64,000 bases of DNA from the NCBI GenBank assembly GCA_009746045.1, contig RPFO01001310.1:62001-126000 (forward strand), written 5' to 3'. Both the position numbers and the translations under genes were made by a program. The notes beneath the pieces were generated by a model. That model was given only the letters and a program-made list of their open reading frames with translations. It did no database searches and had not been told where the DNA came from. The stretch comes from Mesostigma viride. Taxonomy: Eukaryota; Streptophyta; Mesostigmatophyceae; Mesostigmatales; Mesostigmataceae. Shown here piece after piece: positions 35,601 to 47,600 of the stretch. Each line of letters begins with the position of its first letter. Position 1 is the stretch's first letter.

Positions 35601-38600
35601 GGGCGGCCTCGGTCTCCTCGGCTTCTTTCTGCTGCTGCTCGGCACGCAGCGCCTCTGCGCGCTGGAATGCCGGGGGGAGCGAGTCGCCCACGCAGCCGCC
35701 GGAGACCGTCAGGAACTGACAGCATAGGCCCGTGGGGGCGGGGGTGGGGGGGGAGGGGATTGCAGGAGAGTGATCAAAGAAGACCGTCAGGAACCGCCAG
35801 CATAAACAATGAGGCAGTATCAGCAAAGGATGATAATAGAAGACGGTCAGGAACTGCCAGAATAAGATGGGGGGAGGGGTGTTGTAGAGCAAGAACAAAA
35901 GATTGTCAGAACCTCCGAGCACATATTGGGGTGGGGGGGTGGGGAATATTGGCAAAGAGTTAGGATAGATCGTCCGGAACCGCCAGCATAAGATCGGGAG
36001 GGGTCGCAAAGCAGGGCATCATCCCGGTTCATGCGGCATGTATCAAAGAAAAAGACAACTCCCTCCCACAGGTGAACTTTCCCGTGCTTGGGAGGGGGGG
36101 TGGGAGAAGGGGGGGAGGGAAATGAGGAGAAAACCCCAGGTGACTTGCTCACCTCCCTGTAGCCGTGGCGGCACAGGCCCAACCTAGCGGTCGCTCACCT
36201 CGCCGTAACAACGCACAGATGTATAGGAACCCTCTCCAGTCTCCACCAGGTTAAGTTACAGTACTTTGTGAAATCAAGCAACTAGGTGATGCCTAGCTGG
36301 CTCACCTCGGTGTAGCAGTGGCGGCACAGCCCCAGCGCAAAATGCTGCACGCCCGCGTCCCCTCGGTGGCAGCACGTGACGACCCCCTCTAACGCCACGA
36401 GCGCGCCCTCGCTGTCCACGCTCGGCGACTCCCCAGCCTGCGTCAGCAGCAGCGGCCGATCGCCCGACGTGCTGTTCTTGAGCTCATGTTCCAGCTCCTT
36501 GGCGTTCGCCTCAAATTCCTCGATCTGGTGTCAGAAATCAGCATGACAAGCATAGATGATGGAGTTAAGTACAATAGGTCGATGCTGTCGACACATAGGG
36601 CAAACTCCTCAATCTGCCGAGGTGTTACCGCCCTAGCGGCACAGGAATTTTAATTAGACTAGCCACAAGCCACTGGCCGGTCTACTTAGAATATGCCCCC
36701 GGCCATTCAAATAAGATTACTTAGCCACGCGCCACCACCTGAGCCAGTCAAACTTGTCGATCTGGCATGGGAACAGCAACAGCCACCACATGGTTATATC
36801 ACAAGAGGACACCCGGGTCCTACGCTAGGCATCCGCAGAAGGCTTTACCGCCATTTACCGCATGGCGTCGCGAATGTACGCTACGGCCCGCTCATGTTTG
36901 ATGAGCCTGAAGCACGCACTGTGCGAGATGCCCTGGCAAAACCCGCAGGAAGGCAGCACTGATGGCTGCCATGATGCATTGCTCCTTCGCACGCGTACAC
37001 TACCCCGCCTGCGGAGCACGCCCAAACTAGTATCACTCTAGCAAAATCATATCACTCATGAGGGCGTGGTCATATGCTAGTATCACTCAAACTTACGCCC
37101 TCATATTGTATCACTCTTACTGTAGTACATCGTGGCCTCAGGCCTGCCACGAATGCGGGGTGGTCATGCCCATGTGTGCCTTTGGATAGTGCACATGTGT
37201 GCCTTTGGATAGTGCACATGTGTGCCTTTGAATAGTGCACATGTGTGCCTTTGATTAGTGCACATGTGTGCCTTTGGATAGTGCACATGTGTGCCTTTGG
37301 ATAGTGCACATGTGTGCCTTTGGATAGTGCACATGTGTGCCTTTGAATAGTGCACATGTGTGCCTTTGATTAGTGCACATGTGTGCCTTTGGATAGTGCA
37401 CATGTGTGCCTTTGGATAGTGCACATGTGTGCCTTTGGATAGTGCACATGTGTGCCTTTGGATAGTGCACATGTGTGCCTTTGGATAGTGCACATGTGTG
37501 CCTTTGAATAGTGCACATGTGTGCCTTTGATTAGTGCACATGTGTGCCTTTGGATAGTGCACATGTGTGCCTTTGGATAGTGCACATGTGTGCCTTTGAA
37601 TAGTGCACATGTGTGCCTTTGGATAGTGCACATGTGTGCCTTTGGATAGTGCACATGTGTGCCTTTGAATAGTGCACATGTGTGCCTTTGGATAGTGAAC
37701 ATGTGTGCCTTTGAATAGTGCACATGTGTGCCTTTGATTAGTGCACATGTGTGCCTTTGGATAGTGCACATGTGTGCCTTTGGATAGTGCACATGTGTGC
37801 CTTTGGATAGTGCACATGTGTGCCTTTGGATAGTGCACATGTGTGCCTTTGAATAGTGCACATGTGTGCCTTTGATTAGTGCACATGTGTGCCTTTGGAT
37901 AGTGCACATGTGTGCCTTTGGATAGTGCACATGTGTGCCTTTGAATAGTGCACATGTGTGCCTTTGGATAGTGCACATGTGTGCCTTTGGATAGTGCACA
38001 TGTGTGCCTTTGAATAGTGCACATGTGTGCCTTTGGATAGTGAACATGTGTGCCTTTGAATAGTGCACATGTGTGCCTTTGATTAGTGCACATGTGTGCC
38101 TTTGGATAGTGCACATGTGTGCCTTTGGATAGTGAACATGTGTGCCTTTGGATAGTGAACATGTGTGCCTTTGGATAGTGCACATGTGTGCCTTTGAATA
38201 GTGCACATGTGTGCCTTTGGATAGTGAACATGTGTGCCTTTGAATAGTGCACATGTGTGCCTTTGATTAGTGCACATGTGTGCCTTTGGATAGTGCACAT
38301 GTGTGCCTTTGGATAGTGCACATGTGTGCCTTTGAATAGTGCACATGTGTGCCTTTGGATAGTGCACATGTGTGGCACACATTTGTAGATCCTCCTTTGG
38401 GGAGAGGGGGGGAACAAAGGGGGGGGGGGGGGGATCTGTAGTTCCCCTTGCGTTTGTATGACCCACGGCCTTACAACGCGTACTGCCGCCAAGTGTACAT
38501 GTGCTCACAGATACGTAGATATAGTAGTACACATCTTGAAACCCTATGTATTGTGCGATCTGTGTGCACACTGCTGGGTAACATCAAACCAACAACCCCC

Positions 38601-41600
38601 CTTGTGGATACGGTACTAGTATGAATAGGAAAAGGTCCGCCCTACCGTGAGCGCGCTGCTGGGCGTGCTGCCGAACTCGTCGAGCCGTTTCTTGAGTGTG
38701 GCCTCACACACGTGGACGACGCCCACCTGGAAGTTTGACAAACCGCAAGCCATGGCACGAGCGGGTGAGTTGCAGCCTCTCTGCCTCTGGGGGCGGCTAA
38801 GTCATGTCCATGCCATTCCAACCGCATAGTACAGGTGTACGAAACTACTCATAATGCGACACTTAGGTAGGTCTATTACACCCACACAGGCAGGCTCCCG
38901 GATGGCATAGCCAGCAACAAACCAGCCTTGGCAACCTGTCAAACCAGGCAGAGGAGCCTAACTGAAAATTCGTAAATGTGTTTCGATTTTGAGAACAAGA
39001 CCTGGAAAAACACCTCCTACTACGCCCGTGTGCACGCATGTAACTGCCTGCTCACTGACTTACAGGAGGAGCTGCCTTGTAACTACTGGAAACAATAATA
39101 AGGAAAATTTTGCCACCGTCCAAAGCCTATCGTACCACAAATATTATTAATTAAATTAAGGGACAATTTAAGGGACAATCACCAACATTTGCCTACCACT
39201 TCCGCCTTTGTGCGCACAAATCCGTGCGTGTGCGTTGCGATGAAGAGGGCGGCGCCACAAATGCCGTTGGGAAGCCGGCCGGTCTGCGACAAGTATGTGC
39301 ACACAAAACAAGAAAGAAAAGAAACACGTGAGAGTAGTTGGGAAGCCGGCCGGTCTGCCCAACTGCAGCAATGGCGTGAACAAAACCAGATACAAGACAC
39401 AAAATATCCTTTCCTGCCTTTCACCCGTGAAGCGGCCTTACGCCAGACCACAACCCTCCTACCCGCATACCGTGGCGCATCACCCACCGTTCCGACATCC
39501 GTCACACAACCCCCATTTTCTGTGTTCACTCTCGAGTGGTGTATGGAGTGCTGCCACTCGCACCAACTGTTACGACCGGCATCGCTACGCCATAACGTGA
39601 ACTCGGCACACTCGCGTATTCCATGACACAGGTGCCTTACCTGCATCCCGCCGCGCTTCATGCTGGCGTTCGCTACCACTCATAGCCAGTCCTGCATCCC
39701 ATGCTCCTCTATTGCCTGCATCCCATGCTCCTCTATCACCTGCATCCCATGCTCCTCCATCACCTGCATCCCATGCTCCTCTATCACCTGCATCCCATGC
39801 TCCTCTATCACCTGCACCCCATGCTCCTCCATCACCTGCATCCCATGCTCCTCTATCACCTGCATCCCATGCTCCTCCATCACCTGCATCCCATGCTCCT
39901 CTATCACCTGCATCCCATGCTCCTCCATCACCTGCATCCCATGCTCCTCCATCACCTGCACCCCATGCTCCTCTATCACCTGCATCCCATGTTCCTCCAT
40001 CACCTGCATCCCATGCTCCTCCATCACCTGCACCCCATGCTCCTCCATCACCTGCATCCCATGCTCCTCTATCACCTGCATCCCATGCTCCTCCATCACC
40101 TGCATCCCATGCTCCTCCATCACCTGCACCCCATGCTCCTCCATCACCTGCACCCCATGCTCCTCCATCACCTGCACCCCATGCTCCTCCATCACCTGCA
40201 TCCCATGCTCCTCCATCACCTGCACCCCATGCTCCTCCATCACCTGCATCCCATGCTCCTCTATCACCTGCACCCCATGCTCCTCCATCACCTGCATCCC
40301 ATGCTCCTCCATCACCTGCACCCCATGCTCCTCCATCACCTGCACCCCATGCTCCTCCATCACCTGCACCCCATGCTCCTCCATCACCTGCATCCCATGC
40401 TCCTCCATCACCTGCACCCCATGCTCCTCCATCACCTGCATCCCATGCTCCTCTATCACCTGCATCCCATGCTCCTCCATCACCTGCATCCCATGCTCCT
40501 CCATCACCTGCATCCCATGCTCCTCCATCACCTGCACCCCATGCTCCTCCATCACCTGCATCCCATGCTCCTCCATCACCTGCATCCCATGCTCCTCTAT
40601 CACCTGCATCCCATGCTCCTCTATCACCTGCATCCCATGCTCCTCCATCACCTGCATCCCATGCTCCTCTATCACCTGCATCCCATGCTCCTCCATCACC
40701 TGCATCCCATGCTCCTCTATCACCTGCACCCCATGCTCCTCTATCACCTGCATCCCATGCTCCTCTATCACCTGCATCCCATGCTCCTCCATCACCTGCA
40801 TCCCATGCTCCTCCATCACCTGCATCCCATGCTCCTCCATCACCTGCATCCCATGCTCCTCCATCACCTGCATCCCATGCTCCTCCATCACCTGCATCCC
40901 ATGCTCCTCCATCACCTGCATCCCATGCTCCTCCATCACCTGCATCCCATGCTCCTCCATCACCTGCATCCCATGCTCCTCCATCACCTGCATCCCATGC
41001 TCCTCCATCACCTGCATCCCATGCTCCTCCATCACCTGCATCCCATGCTCCTCCATCACCTGCATCCCATGCTCCTCCATCACCTGCATCCCATGCTCCT
41101 CCATCACCTGCATCCCATGCTCCTCCATCACCTGCATCCCATGCTCCTCTATCACCTGCATCCCATGCTCCTCCATCACCTGCATCCCATGCTCCTCCAT
41201 CACCTGCATCCCATGCTCCTCCATCACCTGCATCCCATGCTCCTCCATCACCTGCATCCCATGCTCCTCTATTACCTGCATCCAGTCGCGCTTCATGCTC
41301 GCCACCAGCCGCAGCGCGGTGTTGGCGACCGCGTGCATTTTGCGCCCAAAGTCCAGACCTGGGCGATATAACAACCCGAAGTGAGCAGACGGCACAGGCG
41401 TTGACAATACAGATGAACAAGACAAAACAGATATTTTTTTTGGCATGTACGAGGGTCATTTGTAAGTAATCATGCGTACACGCATTATGTCCACTGCGGT
41501 GTGTTATAATACGCATGCACCTTGTACCTTAAGTCCAGACCTGGGCAAGAAACTGGCATGCGTCACGCATCAAGCAGAGGGCGCAAGAAGATGCCCAACC

Positions 41601-44600
41601 ACAAATAAAGTACTACTACCACGCTACAATAGTGCATTACCAGACTACACTAGTGCATTACCAGACTACACTAGTGCATTACCAGACTACACTAGTGCAT
41701 TACCAACTGTTATAGTGGCTCATTGCCATACTAGGATGCTTAGTCAGCCCACGCCATGCTTAGCACCAGGCCACATCTATTTCATCTTAGTGACATCTAT
41801 GTTTTTGGATGTACATGCCTCAGCCGGGAACCCTGAAGAACCTATCCAGAGCAAATAACCATTAAAAGGATATACGCACATGGACATAATCCTACCCTTT
41901 ACAAGCTATTCACGAAAGAATGATGCTAAGTTAGCTATCATCAATGTTAGTTAGTCCATCCCTATCCAAGCTGCAAGGACGAGGCACACACTCTTTACTT
42001 CAATATCTATGTTTACTGCTGTCACTAGCCATCACCCTAACCATCACCCTAGCCATCACCCTAGCCATCACCCTAGCCATCACCCTAGCCATCACCCTAG
42101 TCATCACCCTAGCCATCACCGTGGCCATCACCCTAGCCATCACCCTACAAAGCCATCACCCGTTATGTGACGGGATCCAGACAATATGACACAGCCTGGC
42201 AGCTTCGCCTGCTCATCCCACGCCAGCTCACCCCATAACAGCCAACCCTGGTAGGATGGTGCCACTTAACACGCTCATGTTGTTATACGTGTGCCACGCT
42301 GACCACATTGTGTATAGGAAACGCGTACTGTACTTGCGCCACACAATCATGGTCGGCAAAGCGGTGGATGTACAGGCTGTATTAACAAAGTCGTGGTCCT
42401 GCGAGATACAAACTAGGGAACCCTTCTGATACTCACGGTCCGCAAAACGGTGGATGAACAGGCTGGGGTCGATTGGCTTTTGGATGATCGGGTGCTTCTC
42501 CAGCCGCAGCAGGCGGCAGAGCTGGAGGAACACCGAGCCCAGCACATAGCTGAGTGACGGAGGCAGCAAGCATGGGCGCAGGGGGAGGTAGATGGTGGGC
42601 GTAAGGGGGGAGAACGCAAAAGAGAGGATGCGACAAGATTAAAAAGGAGGAGCAGAGCCCAGCACACGGCTGTGCTACGGCGGCAAGAAGTATGATGGCA
42701 GGGGGAGGTAAAAGGTGGGTAAAAGGACAAGGTAAGTGGATAATAAGACGTGGGTCAATAAGGAAAAAAGGGGCACAGCGGCCAGCACATACAGCTGTGA
42801 CTGAGAGGAAGGCAAGAAAAGCAGAATGCGGGTGAAAGGAGAGAGATGCCAGAGATAGCTAGAGAGAAAGAGAGGAAGGCTGGGCAGGTAGACTACGGGC
42901 AAGATGGCGAGAATATATAGTGAGATGCACTAGGTGGAAGTGTGGGGGGCTGGAAGGAAAGGGAATGAGGGAGCCACGGGGGATCGCCCCCGGGAAAGAA
43001 AAAAAAATCACGGAATTTTTTTTTAAAAAAAGAAAGAACGAAAGGGAACCATGGAGGGGGTACGCTGCCAATCTAATATTGAAAACAGATCAAACATGTC
43101 ATGAAAAAAAAAATCGTGGCATGCCGCAGTCAATACACGCACATGGATTCTTGATGCCGGGTGCACAGAAACAAACTAATCCTCCGAGAGTCGAGACACG
43201 TGGCAGTCAATGAGGTGATCGAGCCATGACGCGAAAGGGATACACAGAGCGAGGCAAGGCCTTCACTTTATGTGCTACAAGCGACATGCGATTTTCTTAC
43301 GCGGACGTAGGGAGTCTCGGGGATAAAATGAGGAGTCGCGGTGCCATGCTTGGAGGGATCATCAACACAGTGGAATGCTGATCTTGATACCTCTGCCATG
43401 CTACTATTTTTGCTCTGCCTTGAAGGGATCACCGACATTTGGAGGATAAACATCTGGTTTGCAACATTTGGGGATCAATATTTAGGGGGCCAACATTTGG
43501 GTTGATAGGGCAAGAGTCGGGTGACATGAGAAAACGGGCGCTAGTCGAGCCACTCACACGTTGGTCTGCAGGATGTCAGAGAAGTCGATGAGCATGTACG
43601 GCTTGCTCTCCTGCCTGGGAGCGTTGAGACGCATAGCAAACACACGATATATAGCAAGGTAGCGAATGGGGTTTGATGAGCATGCACAATGGGGGTGGGC
43701 AGAGCACGCACAAACGGTGTTGGAGAAGCATACGCAAACGGTGTCGGAGAAGCATGCGCAAACGGTTTTGGAGAAGCTTGCCCTCACGGGGTTGGAGGAG
43801 CATGCATGGCCTGATCTCCTGCTTGGGGACTACACCAGACAAAATCAAATAGAAAGCAATTAGCTGTACGGGACAAGCATGCGCCGCTTGTTCTCTCGCT
43901 TGCCCATAAATGCACTATTGTCTCAATGATATACTGCACGCTGACAGATCTACAATGGCACGCTGAAAGATCTACAATAGCACGCTGATAGATGTACAAT
44001 AGCACGCTGATAGATCTACAATAGCACGCTGATAGATCTACAATAGCACGCTGACAGGTCTACGATAGCGACGAGGTAACAAATGGCTCATGGATTACCA
44101 TGCGCGCCTCGCATCCTGCCCGGTACGAGCCCAGTACTATCGTTCGCCCGGCGCTACCAAGCACGTATGCGTGCATGTCTTCCCATCACGAACACCACCC
44201 ACACCACGGTAAGGACGTGACGTTCCGATAAAAATAGAAATGATAGCAACAGTCAGATTATCATGATTATCATCGTATAGTAATAAAAATGAGAAGTGTG
44301 GTTCTAGTTAATATAATAATGACAAGACGGGCCTGGCCATGCTTTGTACCTGCAGACCAGGTAGAGGCAGGCGCCGGCCACCTGCGCCGTGCGCCGTCCA
44401 CGCGTGAAGTTCCGCAAAATGGCCAGCTGTCATCGGGAGAACCACGGGACGATCGCCAATCGTCAAGGAAAAAATCCACCACAAAAAGACAAGGCGAAAT
44501 CCACCACAAACGGACACGGCAAAAGCCACCACAAACAGACAAGGCAAAGGCTCGGGAAACGGGTTCAGCCTCAACATATAGGGTTGCCCTTAGTGCAGAA

Positions 44601-47600
44601 TGGCGAGAGATGTATGTGATGTGAAGAAACTGCGACAGAGACGCAATGTATGGGCTACTTTCACCCGCTAAAGAAAATTCCAGGGTGGCAACAGCATACT
44701 TTCCCTTTGCAATAATCACTCTCAGCTCGCAGCCGCCAACCCTGAGCCATGAGTTGCACTAAGTTCTTACGTGCAACTAAGTCTTATGTTGGACGTGTTA
44801 ATTAGTTCAACGTTGGACATCTTAAGAAGTTCCAAGTTGGCCATGTTATTAAGTTCCAAGTTGCAAGCAATACAAAATGCATGGATGGAGCCAACCAGGG
44901 CGGCAACATTTTTTTTTTTCTAATGGTTGATGAATGGACGCGCCTCCTTGGTGCTGCGGCCATGGTCCCCTCACTTTTCACAAATATTTTGCGGTAATAT
45001 CCTGCTTGGACACGCATTTCCCCTCTTCACACACACACAAGAAACAAACAAACAAACAAACAAACAAACAAACAAATAAACAAACAAACAAACAAACAAA
45101 CAAACAAACAAACAAACAAACAAACAAACAAACAAACAAACAAACAAACAAACAAACAAACAAACAAACAAACAAACAAACAAACAAACAAACAAACAAA
45201 CAAACAAACAAACAAACAAACAAACAAACAAACAAACAAACAAACAAACAAACAAACAAACAAACAAACAAACAAACAAACAAACAAACAAACAAACAAA
45301 CAAACAAACAAACAAACAAACAAACAAACAAACAAACAAACAAACAAACAAACAAACAAACAAACAAACAAACAAACAAACAAACAAACAAACAAACAAA
45401 CAAACAAACAAACAAACAAACAAAGAAACAAAGAAACAAACAAAGAAACAAACAAACAAACAAACAAACAAGAAGGTTCTTTCCCAAGCTTCATGCTGTA
45501 ATGCATCCCAGGCTGCAAACACCCCGCTTCTCCCCAGCTGCGCACTGGTTGTGTGTGCCCGCGCACACGCAAGCCATCCTTTGGCCACACGGACAGCATT
45601 AGGTATACCCACCAATTGACAGACCACATTCGCGACCCTCGACCCACCTTGTAGATGCGGTGCGCCGCGTTGATCATGTCCTCACGCGGGCGCACACCCA
45701 GCCGCTCCGCCACCTGGGAGATCTCGTACTTGCCTGGCAAGGGGGGGGTTAGGGGGGGAGGAGAAATTATAACCAAAGGCAGGGGGCAGGAGGAAGCACA
45801 TCGGTCAACTGCCTTGAGGAAGGAATGCGGGGGCACTGTAGCCCATGAGGCAGGAACCAGGACAAGGGACGAGGCAGGGGCAAGGACAAGGACCGATCAC
45901 AATGGCATGATTCAAGGCAGAGGGCAGAAGAAACGAGGACAGCGATGAAACTAGACACTTTCCCTAACAAGGGGGAACCAAGTGGCTGGTGCCTTGATTG
46001 AGCACGAGACCTCCTTTAAAAACCTTCAGGCCAGCCGCGAAGACGAATGTAAACATTCTTCACTACTAGAAATTCTCAGGCTCCACCGCCCTCACTGTCA
46101 GACCCCCTTGTTGGCAATTCGGAGAAGGTGGGAAAAAGTGAAAATTTCCCCCCAAAGGTGTCGTTAGAGACTCTAGAGTTGCCGAATGATTGGGGGTGTA
46201 CGAGCACGGTCAAAGACCATGTAAACACCTCCCATCATGCAGAAGGTGTTTGTAATGATGTAGCCACTGCTATAGTTGTCACTGTGATTGTACTACAGGA
46301 TGTGGTGACAGGAGTGGTGCCTATGACCACGAACGCAGGGGGCAGCGGAAGAGAGGCGAGACACGCGACAGTTACAGAGAGTGAAGGCCCAAGGAGGCGG
46401 GGACCAGAGGAAAGCGCCCCCCCCCCCAGCCCCCCCCCCGCACCCACGGTGGTGCTTGTTCCCCAGCCACCTTTGCTCAGCGCCTTTCTGTGTCCACCCA
46501 CCCATCCACCGCCCACCTTTGCTGAGTTCCTTTCCATGTCCGTCCGCCCGCTCCACCCCCCCCATACCCCACCCGCCCCCCACACCCCGCTACCCCCCCC
46601 CCCCCAACCCACCCACCCATCCCCCGCCCCCACCCACCCATCCCCGCCCCCACCCACCCCACCCCCACCCCACCCCCACCCATCCACCACCCACCTTTGC
46701 TGAGCGTCTTCTCATGCGAGTCCACTTGGTACCCAAACACCCGGGGGATGCCGCCGTGGCCTCCTCGGCTGAGCGTGCTGCCGACATGGCCGTCCAACGC
46801 CACAAAGTTACCATCCACTTGGCTCTGCAGGCACCACGGGTACAAGGGGGGAGGAGTGTGTCGGTGATCGGTCACTCCAGTGCACTTGGGATGGGCACCA
46901 AGCCACTAACGTTATAATGTAATAATGTGATTTGAATTTGCCTAAGAGTAAACGCGGGCGAGCTAGACTGTGTGTACAGTAGCTCGGGTACAAGATCATC
47001 CCCCAACTGGTAGCGCCGCACAGGTTGTACACGTTATGTTGTGATTTGTTATGTTATGCTGTGTTGTGTTGTGTTGTGTTGTGTTGTGTTGTGTTGTGTT
47101 GTGTTGTGTTGTGTTGTGTTGTGTTGTGTTGCGTTGCGTTGCGTTGCGTTGCGTTGCGTTGCGTTGCGTTGCGTTGCGTTGCGTTGCGTTGCGTTGCGTT
47201 GCGTTGTGTTGTGTTGTGTTGTGTTGCGTTGCGTTGTGTTGTGTTGTGTTGTGTTGCGTTGCGTTGCGTTGCGTTGCGTTGCGTTGCGCTGCGTTGGGTT
47301 GCGTTGCGTTGTGTTGCGCTGCGCTGCGTTGCGTTGCGTTGCGTTAGGTTGTGTTGTGTTGTGGTGTGTTGTGGTGTGTTGTGTTGTGTTGTGTTGTGTT
47401 GTGTTGTGTTGTGTTGTGTTGTGTTGTGTTGTGTTGTGTTGTGTTGTGTTGTGTTGTGTTGTGTTGTGTTGTGTTGTGTTGTGTTGTGTTGTGTTGTGTT
47501 GTGTTGTGTTGTGTTGTGTTGTGCTGTGTTGTGTTGTGTTGTGTTGTGTTGTGTTGTGTTGTGTTGTGTTGTGTTGTGTTGTGTTGTGTTGTGTTGTGTT

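Noticed and set aside
37163-38492. 442-aa ORF of repeated CTIQRHT peptides and a CRISPR-like look
   Set aside because: It is a 23-bp minisatellite with no spacers of unique sequence; the same peptide appears in all frames.
39585-41516. ORFs of 550-640 codons on both strands through the 24-bp array
   Set aside because: Every frame of a 24-bp repeat without stops stays open; the encoded 8-residue repeats are artefacts, apart from possible read-through of exon 8 noted separately.
44934-45836. ORFs of CLFV and KQTN repeats
   Set aside because: Translations of the CAAA tetranucleotide array; only 45733-45648 (BRF1 exon 4) is coding.
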